NCBI GenBank assembly: GCA_020086605.1
Contig: JACBWW010000012.1
Span: forward strand, 13,081,855 to 13,145,854
Source: Lanius collurio
Taxonomy: Eukaryota; Chordata; Aves; Passeriformes; Laniidae
Reading direction: 5' to 3'
DNA: 64,000 bases
The translations under genes and the position numbers were made by a program. Position 1 is the first letter of the stretch. Each line of letters starts with the position of its first letter. Positions 10,800-23,640 of this stretch are shown in pieces. A model generated the notes under the pieces. It ran no database searches and was not told the origin of the DNA. It was given only the letters and a program-made list of their open reading frames with translations.

Positions 10800-12790
10800 T
10801 ACCCGGAGTACATTTTTATGCTGGCTCTGCCCCAAGTGCAGGCTGCCGAGGCTGCACATCGACAGAGAGCCCAGAGAAGCGTTCCTCAACTTGGACCTTT
10901 TGTCCCAGCTTACTTCCTGTTGACCGGCGAGTGGCCCTTTGCCTGGCTTCTTGTCAGGTTGTTCACACAGAAGAGAGTTCAGTGTTTCTAAGGGCAGCAA
11001 AATCTTGAAGCAGATAAAAACTAGTATGTGCTGCTCTTGGAGCAGGAATACCAGCTTTTCCCTTTGTGGGTTTGCTAAAGGACAAAGGTCACAAGGACGA
11101 GATAGAGCAGTTTGGTATGCTGGGGTGTAATTACACTCCTGCCAGAGAAGAACAGCACAAGATATTTACTGGCTGACTGTTCTCCTTAATGGCAGTGTTG
11201 AATCTCTGACCATGTGTAAAGCCTCGTGAAAATGTACTATTACTTGTCAGAATACAATTTCAATACAGTTGCTACAGCTCTGTTGCAAAATGTCCAGCCT
11301 AAACACGGCCTCCAGTAGCTGGAGAAAAGAACTGTATTTGGACATGTCCTTTAATGCAAAGCCTGAAGTAGGATGTTTGTCATGTTATCTGTAACGTCTC
11401 CTTGTCTAGCTTGTTTCCTCTGCTACATGCATGTATCAACAGATGCTTGTATGCACATATGAATATGTATAATAACTTCAGTGTTTATCACAGGAATCAA
11501 GATATAGCTGTAGCTGCAGCCATGCAGTGATCAAACAGGGAGCCTTGAAAGAGTCATTGGTGCCCTAAAGCTTTTCTCTTTGCGTCCAGCAGTGTGAGCT
11601 GGACTAGAGAAAGCCACTGCTACTCCCGGCGAGCATTATAGGATTTGCCTTCCTTTTTTAGTGCTTATGTCAGGGAGTGAAAGTATTGTAGTGAAAACCT
11701 CTCTGCTCAGGTAATCCCATGTGCATCCCATCCTCCTGGCATACCAGCAGTATTTTACTGCTGTCCTAAACTACTGGGGATTAATACGAATAGGAGAGTC
11801 CTTAACTACCTGGCCTGGAGGATGATTCAGGAGAGTAAGATGAAGTCTTACAGAATTAAATAAAGGAAAGGAAAATGAGGCTGAGCATCCAAACCCCCTT
11901 TTGGAATGTAGGCTTCTGTCACAGGCTGCTGAGGGCAGTTGCTGGGCATTGCTGTGAGTCACCTCACTGAACACAACAGGGCAATGGGGCACAAATGCCT
12001 GTTTATACAGGCAGGGGCGGGAAGAATTAAGCCTGCATTTTCCATGCCAAGAGCTCAGTGTGCTAAATAAACATCAATCTAGGTCCAAAAAGAGCTTTTT
12101 GTGTATCTGAGTGTGTGATTTTGAAGATTGAAAGCTTAGCCTTTTCAGTAATTTTTGAGGATACATCCAGGTTAAATTTGATAGGAAGGAGCATGCCTGG
12201 ATGAGAGTTTAATAGGAAGCTGGCTCAGAGCAATAGAGAAGTAGGTTATGACTCGTAGTGTGTGTCTCTCATTCCTCATTTCTGTGTCTGCGTTCCTGAG
12301 GGACTCCTTCATATCACCAAGCCCATTTGACTTATGACCTAAGACAGATTTCTTTTCCCAGCTCAGCAGAGGTGAAAGGCTAGGGCAGTGTCCCACAACC
12401 AACCTAGCTTCCACATATTTTTCCAATCTGAAAAATTTTGGTACTTGCAGATAATTTTTGAGTGTCAAGACACTGCTTTCAATGGTTTGAGGATAAGGGG
12501 AAATTGTGAGGTTAATTAAACATTTCCAAAATAAGGCAAAAAAAAATCATAAATAGTTACTAATACTAAATATTTTAGAAAATTAAGGAAAAAAAATCTT
12601 ATTGGAGAATACCATTAATTGTTCCTATCATTTATCAATATAATTTAATTTATTGCTAGTATTTTTTCCCCTATATACATTCCTGGTATTGTTGTATTTT
12701 TAGTAGCATAGTTTTCAAATTATCATAAAGGAAGAGAAATAATGCTTTATGCTTATGGGAACAAACATTGTTAAATATGGACAATAGAAA

Positions 12791-12829
12791 TTTTTTTTAT
12801 TTTTTCTTTTTTTTTTTTTAAACTGTGCT
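12791..12829. repeat. T-rich low-complexity tract
   Basis: About 39 bp of T broken only by an AT step and single A and C bases, followed shortly by an A run near 12835-12843. Confidence 0.9.
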
Positions 12830-15800
12830 TGTTCAAAAAAAAAATTTCCCCTTTGTAAAATGCTTTTATGTTAATAAATAGCTGAGCTTACTATATGTGG
12901 AAAATGATCCCTCTCCCAGATGTTAGGATGCAAGAACCGTATTTTTTTGGAGCCAGACCATCTATCCATGCATTTATGTCTCTGATTTTCATGTCATCTT
13001 TATGGTTTTGACATGGGCAGCCAGACAAATTAGCCTCCTTTAATCCATTTTTTCCCTCAGCTTCTAAGGTTTTAGGCACCTGAGAATCACTTTGAAACCT
13101 ACATCTTAGTCTGTAAAGTTATGGACCTTATGGATCACATATAGTATAAAGGATGAAATTGCCCTAGAAATACACAGAGGTTAAAAAAAAAAAGAGGGGA
13201 TTGGATTGTGAAATAGAAGACAAAAGAAGGCAATATATGTGTTTGCTGGAAACCTTTTGTGTCTTTGGGCAAGACCATGGGCAGCATTGGTGCCTGCAAA
13301 GAGAACATGGAGGGACTGTTCAGTTTGAGTATTAGAGGGCTTCTTTGACATTTGTCCTTTTTTGAAGGACTACAAAGGAAACACAGTGATATCATAAGTG
13401 AGTGCAGCTATGAGGCAGCCTTTAGCTCGGCCCCAGTGTCACAGTATTGAAAGGTTGGGATGAAATAAATGAGTGAAGCATACTCATGCTGCTGGCATGA
13501 GGGGCACCAGGAGCACAAAGCCAGCGGCTCCCAAGTGGCTGAAAGGATAAACACTCAATTTGCACACACAAAGAGAATGTTTCCTTGACAAGGCAAGCTG
13601 AATTACACCCAGGGTAATTCCACGTGCCCTTAGAAAAGAAATAAAAATCAATATACTGTTTCAAAATACATTTTTATTCCCTGCTTTCAGTGACTTCTGT
13701 AAGCTGCATGTCTGTTGCCTGGCTTTCAAGTCCAAGCAGCAATGATACGTTAAATAGCTGTGTTTTTTAAAAAACGATCTATTTTCTTTTTGACTTAAGT
13801 GAAATATTGCAGAATCCACTGGCAAGTGTGTTAAATTAGTTGTTTTTTATTGGATGTCATTAGTGAAAGAAGAAATATGCAGTACAGATGTGTACTTGAG
13901 TGCTCAGGGAGACAACTTTAGGTGATAGGATGTTGATCACATTGGCCTTTTGGGCCAGTTCAAAACATCTGCGCAGCTCAGCTAAGTTGTGTTTTTCACT
14001 GGTTGGATAGCAAAGCCCATGTGTCAATACAGGGTTTGAACTAATGAAAGGACTATTTTCTTGGCTGTCATGAAAAAGCCAAGAATGTGGACCATTCCCA
14101 AGCATAAATGTTCTTGTCTGTGAATATTTGTTACAAGTAGGTGTAGTTACAGATAGCCATCACAAAGAGAAGACCCTCACACTCAAACCTTCAAATCTCT
14201 GCAACATTTTTTTAATCCAAAAAGTCACTTTTTTGCCAGTTATTTTGTCTTTGAACATTGCATATAAGCAGGCAGTGTCAGCTGGAACAACATTTCCATT
14301 ATTTTTTTAAAGTTAGAAATAAGCTTTTGCCTAGTACTTTCCTATGTCTTTTGGAGTTCTGTTTCAGTAGATTTTTTTCCCTTTGAGATCCAACTTTTCT
14401 GTCAGCTGCAGTCAGCAGTGAATTAATACTCTTGGATGAAACAGGGGTTTCCCATCTGTTAAGTCTTTTTGAGGATTTCTTCACCTACTCTGTATTGGGG
14501 TGAACCCAAGATTTTAAGAAATGGAGGCAGGAGAGAAGAGAGTGGGGGAAGAAACAGACTCTTTTTCAAATCTGAAGGAAAGCGTACATGTGCAAATGAA
14601 TGTTTTCCACCTATCTGTCGGTCTAGTAAAAGGCATTTTGTCTGTACCTGCATTTCTCCTGTCCTTAGCTTGGCACTGAAGGAAACACCCCATCCAGAGA
14701 GCTGGCTGAGAGGCAAAAAAGCTCGGGCTAGAGCTCTCGAGTCTGAATCAGCACCCAGCCTGACCCCTTCCACCCCCAGTGAGGGTGTCCTGACCTTCAG
14801 GCTGCTCTGCCTTCCTTAACCCTGTGATGACTTTTAGTAGAAATGCAATGTGGAGATGAAAGGCCTGTGGAAACCACAATATTGTTTTGTGTTAATTTAA
14901 ATGGATTGGGGTATTTTTCAGAGGAGAAATATTTGTTTGACAACTTCCCAGCCCATTCTGCTGTTGAGCCTGCAGTATTTGTATGTGCCTTAGGTGCAAG
15001 TTGCAAGAAAAAGTATTAATGCCTTGGAGAGTCGAAGTGTTGCTGTATGTAGCCCAGGAGAATGAACACCCCTACATCCAGGACTGCTCACAGGCTGCAC
15101 TTGGTCAGAGGAAAGCCATGAGCAGTTTGGCATAGTTTGTACCAGCACTAAGAGTGTAAGACTAGAAATAAGTAGAGCACTGAGAAGTTCGCCAGTCTGG
15201 CCTAGAAGACTAGCAGTTAAATTTAATCAGAAGAAGTAAGCCTCCAACTTTCAGGCATGAATTGACCAACAGCACACAGCTGTAGCTGTGTGGGGTATTA
15301 CAAGATATGGATTTCTACGTGGGAAGTAGAAGTCAAAACCTTGCAGGCAGGAGCATGTAGGAAGAGGTCATAGTAACATGTGGGAAAGCTTTTGATTTAG
15401 AAATTAAATAGCTACAGTAAGTCATATAAACACTGTAAGACATAAGGTTTATGACTGATAAGAGGACTAAAACATTGCTCTGACATGAGATGTTATGCAC
15501 CTCCTGTCCTCCTTCCTCAGATAAAAGTCCTTCTTTAAGCTGAGACATTTTGGTGCTTACCAGATGAACATTAAGAGGAACGTGCTGCCAAATGTTAAAT
15601 CTAAATTAAGATGTTTGTATATTAAATGATTATCTCTTTAGGCATATGAATATCTATAGAGAATCTTTTATGAATAATTCTTTCAGAAAATTGTAATGAT
15701 AAAGTGACTTGTAAGAAAGAGAGGACAAGAACTCATTCCCTGTTGTGATGCCTTATTTATTCTGGAGTTTATAAACAAATGGTGTTATAATTAATTCTCT

Positions 15801-18800
15801 GGTGTACCAACATACAACACACAAATTCTACTTTCAACATACAGATTTGACCAATATTTTCTTTCTTTCTATTTTTGCTAAGTCAATATAAAAAGCCTGC
15901 TAATTCTTCCTGCTTATCTGGAAAAACCATCACAGTATCATAGTTAAGGCTGTATATAAATGAATCACTAACTGGGGTTTCCAGGGGACTGGATTTTTAA
16001 AATTTTGTTCTAAGTTGTCTTTCACATCCTTCTGTCCAAAGCAGTATGCCATGTTGTGGTTGATCTGTCTCTATAAACCAGTGCATATTTTTTAATACCT
16101 CTGCTTTCTCTGGATCTAAGTCATTAGGCTTTCTGAGAATACCTTGGATGAAATGTCCAAGTGAAACATTCACACAGCCCATATGTGTGCTACATGTTTT
16201 CCTGGGGTGAAAGTATGGTAGGGTAGCAGTTGTTATCCATTCCAGCAGTCCTCTCAAAACTGATTCAGTATTTTTGCAGTACCTCATGTCAGTGCTGTCA
16301 GAGACACCTCCCTTCTGATCCAAAAGAGCTATCAAAGGTCTCCTGTCTGACATATAGCCTGACATATGGCCACGAGATTCTGTGATGTGTCATTGCTCCA
16401 TTTAATTTTCGATAAATAAGTGGGAACATAAAGATGTCCTTAAGATTGAGATAAAGCTACTTTTTCTAAAAATATCTTAGATGTGCGTTCTTAAAACCCT
16501 GGGTTTCAAGAACTGAAGACACAAACCCTCAGAATCCAATTTTAGCTGCATCACTCTAAATTAGAATAACCTCTCATATCTTCAGTGTTCTCCAGGTATA
16601 TATTAAGACCAGAATCTGGTCAGTAGGTTTCAATTTTAAATCTTTAGCCTGGTGACAATTTAATTGCAAGTAGATAAGTTCTGATTACCCATCAAGCTTC
16701 AAGCAGAGATCCACAATTTTCATCACTTTGGCTAAGATATCTGCTGACACTCTGTGTCATTGTCTAGACTCTGTGAACAGTTATAATACAAATAACATGT
16801 TAATTAATATTGCTAAAAAATAAGACAAATTTGCTGCCTCAGATGAAAATAATTTAAAGGGCATAAAAGGACAAAACTGTCATCAAACCTAAATGTACAG
16901 ACAACCATAACAGTAGTGTTTACATAACCATAGTTATGAAATTGCAAAGCTAAACGTGGCAGGTTAATGTAGTCTACTTAAATGGTAAAATAACGTCATA
17001 TTTTACATGTATAGTGATGGTAATGCATTAATTTTGGCAATTTCCAGAATGCTTTTTACGATCAGAAAATGTGTTTTGCCTGTCTTACTAGTTGCACAAG
17101 ATGACTTTAAAGTGCTTCTAGTCTGGTGCAATAACATTAGTCCTTTGTGTAGCACAATGTCCTATAGCGAGCGTAATGACAGTGCAGTTATCATAGCTGT
17201 TAACAAATGGGCCTTAATGGTTGCTTCAGTCTTTATGACTCAGGCGAGACCCTTTAAAAATTCTACTGTAAACTCATTAGATGTAATTTGAATTTGGAAG
17301 TTCTAGAAATAGATGCTAGTGGATAGACTTTGTTGATGGTCATAGAGCAAAACAATTAATCCCTAGTTTATACATCCTGGTGGGTTGGTTTTTTGTTTGT
17401 TGATACCTCACTTGTTAGTATTTCTTTCTCTGAAGACTGGCTATGGTGTTGTGGGTTTGTTTTGTTTTGCTTGTTTGGCTTCTTTTTAAGGGAGGCAGTA
17501 AAAAAATCTACTTCCTTTTTTGTGTCAATTCGGGTTTGAGGAGTTTAAAACCTGGTTTTCAGTTCTGCTCCCTACATCCCTCAGCTGTCCTGATAAGTTG
17601 TGCTCTTTCACAGATGTGAGGCAGACTGGTATAAACAGCTGTCCTCCTAGTGAAAAATCGAAGCATTAGATCAGTGTTGATGTCATTTTTATTTATTTTT
17701 TTCTCTTGAATGCTAGTAAATAGTGGTTGAAGTTCATGTGAACAAGGATGTTTAGAACAGTATGTCTTAACTGCCTGACTCTCAACATGAGGCAATGTGT
17801 AATTCACATAAACCTTCTGCAGAAGTTTCTGGATCACATACCAAATGAAGTGCTGGCCTTGTAGCACAGAGACCCTGATTGAAATCCAGCTCGCAGTTCC
17901 ACACAGACTCCTTTTTATCCAGGGTAGAGCTCTTTCCAAAGTCGCAAGTGAGTAGTTAGATGATATTTGGCTCATGAGCTGCTCAGCCTTCTGATAGAAA
18001 AATAGTTCCCTTCCAGCATTCACTGTTCTTCTGAATGGAGTGGCTCAACAGAGTCACCCAGCTTTGGAGGCAACCAAAAGCATCCCTTGGCCAAGGCCAT
18101 AAAAATGTTCTTTGTGTAGTATGCAGGGTATCCCTGGGATGAGTTTAGTACAGGCACATGAGCCAAGGGCTGGGCGTGAGCTACTAACTAGGCAAAACAA
18201 AATCAAATGCAGATTTGGAGCACTGTATGGTGGAAGTCAGCAATGTCTCCTGCTCCAATAGTGATTTATGACACTTCCTCAGATATGAAACATCTGGGGA
18301 GAGAGATCGATAAAGTCCCTTCGAGAAAGTACACGCAACAGGATGGCAGAGAAAGGCAGTACATATAAAAGCTGCCAGAATCTTGTATGTGTTCTTTTTA
18401 GCTCTAAAAAAGCAAACAAATAGTTGCTTCCTCTCTCCTTAGCCAAGCATAGGGTAAGGCTCCTGATGGATAAGTTAATGATTTTATTTTTCCCAGATAA
18501 TGAGTCTCATTTGGGTTAATCCTACGGCAAAGCAACCTGCCAAATTAGAGCCCCAGCTTCTGCTTGTTCTGTTACGTCATTACTTCTGCACACCCATTGT
18601 TTTACCACATAGTACATTTTATTTGGTGTAGTGAGCCTTTCTGTTATGATACTTGCTGATATAGAACATATGATATTGTGACTAGTCCACGTTTTCTGTC
18701 ATATTTCGCTAGCATAACCTTGCAAGTGGTATGAAAGGCTTTTACACCTGTCAGAAAGGCTTACTTAACTCATATGTTAGAGCTACTGCAAAACCGTCTT

Positions 18801-21800
18801 GCAGAAATGAGCTGCAAATTCAGAGCAGCATATTGAATTTTGTAATTTATTTGTTCACAGCACAGGTCAATTAATTTATTTCACAGTGATGTAATATTTA
18901 ATGTTTGAAAAAAGAAATAGATAAAGCATGGGTGAGAAGCTGCTCTCTGTTCAGCTGAGCAAAACAGCAAATGTTTCTCCTGTTTGCAGCAAATACAATG
19001 CATGTCATATGCATAATACTATCCAGTGAATAATAGGCATGCTTGCTGAAATGGTTTGGACTGTATTGTTTTTCCTGTCAACAGAAGATTCTTTAACATT
19101 CCTTATTAAAAGGCACAGTACAATTAAACAAACAAATAACTCTTTCCCAGACAGGAAAAATAAATAACCTTTCTGGGCCTCCCAAGATGAAATTGTCATG
19201 CATATTTTTATCCATAGTTGATTGAGACATGAAATACATCTCCTTTTTTGCTTTCTACGAGGCTTTGCAACATGGGGCCCAAGAGTGGTGCAAGCCTTTC
19301 TTCTACAATATAATGCAAATAATCAATGATTGTCACAGTGTCCTATTTTTCTGTCATCTTTTAAAATAGAACACGAAGAGGTAGCATTGTATGCTTAGTC
19401 AGGTTTGTTTATTCCTGTTCCTCGAGCCTCATCTTTTGCCAAACCCAAACACTAAAAATGAAAACCACCGACAAATCAAAAATTATTAGAAAAATAAACT
19501 CATGAGTTTGACTTTTAGATGAGTCACCAATACCAAGAAATCTCAGATGAAAGAACGACCAACAACAGAAACGCAGCATTTGTTTTTATAGCAAGAAAAC
19601 CCCAAAAATGCTTGTAGGTGCAGTGATATATCCTGTGGAAAATAGACAATAATAGAGTAAGGGCGATAAATCTGTGTAAAAGATGATGTTTTTTAACTGG
19701 AATATGTCCTGTGATCTCAAATAGTAACTCATTCTTGGACACCCCTGCCCTGGTCCTGGTGCATTTTCTCTGTCAGGATCCACAGATTATCTCTTCCTGA
19801 AGAAAAGAAATACCAAAGGAGAGCTCCCTTACATGTTCCCCAGATGCCTGGTGGTTGATGGTAAGGCTTCGTTCTTAGCAAATGAACTGGGGTATTTTCA
19901 TCCTGTTTTTAGCATAAATTACAGGGACAATTACAACATATCTATCTTTCAAGGGTATTGTTCTATACCAATTCATTAAGGTGAAGAGTATATATATTGC
20001 AACCTTTAAGTGTTGGATTTGACAGCCAGATTTTGAATTTGTTTGAATGAGTAAGTGTTTAACAGCTTACTGATAGGTCTTTGTGAATATCCCTCCTTAC
20101 ATGCATGCCAGTGCTAATATATATGAATTCTGCCATGTTTTCTGCTTTACAAATTCGTTTGTAATTTGTGTTTTTTGTAACTTACCATTTGCAGCACCTT
20201 GTTTGTGTTCATTACTGGGTATGGAATTTTGAGGCATGTATGAGATAGCTGAACTGCGACTTGGCTATTTTGGCATTGAATGCCAAATCTTTTTCTCATG
20301 CTAAAAGGGTGCATTGATTTCAGACAGTATCCATTTATCCATTCTTCATGTCAAAATCTGTGCCAGTGTCCTGCAGAAGACAACGTATTTTGCTCCTGTG
20401 CCTTTATTGCTTGACTTTGGTAGCTCATGTTGCGGCTTGTCATTATTTTTAATAGAATTCATATAAAGATGCAGAGGTGCTACAAGTGAGCAAAATAAAC
20501 AACACCCTGGATGATAATAGCAGTGGCCGTAATGTTTGTCATTTGTGGCAGAGTCCTGAGAATCTACATTTTCTGGTGCTGTGGCCAACAAGGTGTTGGG
20601 AAGGGCTGTAAGGTGGCTACTACTGGGGTAGGGCAAAGTGTAAGGGGACCCTTTTCACATTGTCTTTCAAGACCTTAAAAATAAATAGTTTATGCTATGC
20701 AGGTGAAAAGAACAACTCAGCCATGGTCCCCTGTGTCTGCAACAACAAAGGTCTGTTTTGCTTCTGATCAACCTTCAGATGCCTCTGTTAGTGTTTAAGT
20801 GAGCAGTGATGGAGGCTGTCAGATGCCATCAAAAACTGATTAAGTTAATGAGCTTGTTTTGCCACTTGATGTGCTTCTCAGTAACTGTTCTGAAGGTGAA
20901 AATGCAGTAGGCACACGATCTTCTGGACTCTGAAATCCAGTCTGCTCTTCTCTTAGATATGCTAATATGGGCCATCTATTTTCCCGTCACCAATAATCAG
21001 ACTCATTTAGATCACCTTTGATTTACACTTTATGTTTTTCTGCCTTTTTCTTTGAGGACATATTTTGGAGAAATTAACATTTGGTTTGACTTGTTTTCTT
21101 TCTCATGCTGGTATCCCCACTTATGCAGGCTCTCAGATGGGCCTCCCTGGAGCTATTTGCAGCTGTAGCTGCTGCATTGCCTTTCAGTTGTCATATAGAC
21201 AAAACTGCGGTGTGTCAGTTCCTGAGACCTGATCTAAGAGCACTGAAGCCTGTTCTTCTGCTCAGCATAGATTCCTCTAGTGGTATCAAATCTTCTGTTG
21301 GACCCTCCAGCTGTCTGCTAGCTATTGCTTTTCCTAAAAGAGTGAGAGCATCTGGTTTTTCCAAGCTAGGTTTGTAGTTATACCTATCAGGAATTACACT
21401 GCTCATGATGTTAGTTCCACTAACATCCTGGGGAGGTGGTGTAATACATGAATACATTTCAGGTCATATGGTAGCACTGAGTTGGGGAAACAGTTCTCTG
21501 TTGATCAACCTGATTTTCTACTGAGTAGGAAATGGTTATCAGTGTCTGACTTGCCTGTAGTTTTCTCTACTCAATTGTCAATATCCCCATTATGCTGAAG
21601 TTTCCCATTTTCCCATTCTCTTTTGTGGGAATTTGCCAATAAAAAAAACTTTAGATTTAATCTTTGATCTCATCATCTTAGTCATCTTCTAGCTAGTACC
21701 TTTCTATAATTGTTATTTTCACATGTTTTGAAACCTACCTTGGAGCAATCAGTTGCTAATACGTTCCTTCAAGATGAGAAATCTTCTTTTAGAAGTTCTA

Positions 21801-22732
21801 ATTAATGATGCTTCCTGTGTGTGGTAACCATCTTCTCTCTTCGACTAAATTGTGTTTTTATTTTCATTTCTCAGCGACTGCTTCTCATTATTAACTATTG
21901 CTTATTCCAGGAAGAATAATTACTCCAGGATGAGATTATCTTTGTTGACTTTTCTCATAACCTTTTATTTTTTACCTTTTTGCGGATGCAGCTGTGCTCC
22001 AAATGTTCCAAACTTCTATTTCGGAAATTGTATATCCTCACAGATTTTGTTACTTTTCAGCTTTCAACAGGAGTCTTTGCAGGCCAGTATAGAATCTGTT
22101 ACCTTGGTGTATTCTGTGCCACACATCCATCTTTCTGTGTCCCTGACCACATAACTTTTCTTAGACAGCCAGAAAGACCCTTTTAAATTGGAATACATCC
22201 CTTAGACCGGCATAATTCAGATATCTTGAATAGGAGTGAAAGCCTAGTGCACTCTTAGAACTTTCTTCTGCAACACCAAGACCCAAGCCCCAAGGAAAAG
22301 ATTTATTTAAATGAAATGTGTATGATATGTGTTATGTATGTTTATATGTATATATATGCATATACTTAGCTGAAACAAACTCTATGCAAATACAAGGTTT
22401 AGAGAGGAGTTTTATTAAGAGAAATTTTGGCCATGGATGCTCTAATATGTTTTACTTTTTGTGAGGAAAAAACCTTTTTATTTTCTTGTTTTGAGCAGTT
22501 TTTTTTTTATTGTACATCTGATTAATGAGAGCACCTAAATGCTGGTTTTATACTAAAAAAATGTGCTTAAGGACTTCTACTTTTCGGAATCCTAGATCCA
22601 TGAAAAGAAGCTGATCAGACAGTATTTTGAGCCACAAGGAGCTTTCTGTGAAATAAGCTGACAACAGCTCCTTAACCAGTTGAAGACTGGAAATACAAGT
22701 TTGCATAATCAGCAATGGTCCTGCTGCCAATA

Positions 22733-22758
22733 AGTGAGACTGAATATTCAGTCTCACT
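22733..22758. repeat. Perfect 26-bp palindrome
   Basis: AGTGAGACTGAAT (22733-22745) is followed directly by its exact reverse complement (22746-22758) with no spacer. It can form a hairpin or small cruciform. A second perfect palindrome lies six bases downstream. Confidence 0.95.
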
Positions 22759-22764
22759 GAATAT

Positions 22765-22780
22765 GATGCCAGCTGGCATC
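22765..22780. repeat. Perfect 16-bp palindrome
   Basis: GATGCCAGCTGGCATC equals its own reverse complement and contains the E-box-type core CAGCTG. It follows the 26-bp palindrome after a 6-bp gap. Confidence 0.95.
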
Positions 22781-22809
22781 TTCCCTTTCCCTCTGAATTT
22801 TGATTATTT

Positions 22810-22996
22810 TTACAACAATAACAATAAAACTTTGTGTTACTGTAATGCTTTGCTTCTGAGGAGCTTACAGTGCTTTACACATACGTGATAGCTGTTTAAT
22901 TGGATTAGTTAATCTAGCTGGCAAAAGGTGAATATGAATTTATCACTCCTATTTTACAGAAGAAGAAACTGAGGCAGCAAGAGGTTAAGTTACAGG
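22810..22996 (+). mobile_element. MIR/CORE-SINE remnant
   Basis: The diagnostic core is well preserved: CCTATTTTACAGAAGAAGAA runs into ACTGAGGCAGCAAGAGGTTA and then AGTTAC, compared with the MIR core ccattttacagatgaggaaactgaggcacagagaggttaagtaac. Upstream, GCTTACAGTGCTTTACACAT matches the MIR region around gcgctttacat. This is an ancient tRNA-derived SINE, in sense orientation, lacking its 3' end. Confidence 0.8.
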
Positions 22997-23223
22997 AAGG
23001 TCTGCAGACTGTTCAGCATTGGTGTAATAAAGGGAATAAAAAGGATAAGCTCAACTGATAAACAGAAAGGGTGATAACATTCCCTCTTTGGTGATCTAGG
23101 ACAATCAGTGAGAACTCTGTCTTTAATTTCACCCTTTTAGTTGTAGCTCTGTGAGCTGGACCAACTTATCCTTCCTTTCTGAGAGGGAAGAATAACCCCT
23201 GCAAAGACAAAACTGAGATAGAG

Positions 23224-23640
23224 CCATAGAATCATTTAGTTTGGAAAAGACCTTTAATATCATTGAATCCTACCATTAACCCAGCACTCTAAGTCCATCA
23301 CTAAACCATATCCCCAAGTGCCACATCTATGCATCTTTTAAATATGCCCAGGTGTGGTGACTCAACCATTTCCCTGGGCAGCCTGTTCCAATGCCTGACA
23401 ACTCCTTTAGTGAAGAAAATTTTCCTAATACCCAATCTAAACTTCCCCTAGTGCAACTTGAGGCCATCTCCTCATTCTATCACTTGGTAGTTGGGCAAAG
23501 ACACCAGCATTCACCTCCCAGTAACTTCCTCTTAGCTATTTGTAGAGAATGATAAGATGTTCCCTGAGCCTCCCCCTTTTCTCCAGGTTGAACAACTCCA
23601 ACTCCCTCAGCTGCCTCTCATAAGACTGGTGCTTTAAAAT
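23224..23640 (-). mobile_element. CR1 LINE 3' fragment, antisense
   Basis: On the + strand it opens CATAGAATCATTTAGTTTGG, which holds one antisense terminal octamer. It continues with AAGTGCCACATC, GGTGTGGTGACTCAACC, CCCTGGGCAGCCTGTTCCAA, AATTTTCCTAATACCCAATC, TGCAACTTGAGGCCATCTCC and TCTCCAGGTTGAACAACTCC, ending near CTCATAAGACTGGTGCT. It is of the same broad CR1 group as the sense copy at 598-941, 5'-truncated and free of coding capacity. Confidence 0.93.

Larger units (their letters stand above)
9381..22732 (+). other. Presumed intron, long unique-looking stretch
   Basis: Over 13 kb with no transposon fragment I can recognise. It contains T tracts at 9693-9710 and 12791-12829, a GC-richer patch with a strong hairpin near 10.7-11.0 kb, T/G-rich tracts around 17376-17489, and a TA/TG-rich patch at 22320-22365. 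Open frames of 154 codons (- strand, 17559-18023) and 122 codons (- strand, 15997-16365) have no recognisable domains and fit chance lengths. The absence of young repeats over so long a stretch could mean constraint or simply low avian repeat density. Confidence 0.5.

Noticed and set aside
15997..16365. 122-codon open frame on the - strand with a superficially protein-like composition
   Set aside because: No motif of a transposase, retroviral protein or known enzyme could be identified; a protein database search with a significant hit would reverse this.
17559..18023. 154-codon open frame on the - strand
   Set aside because: The predicted peptide matches no family I recognise and the region shows no gene context; treated as chance.
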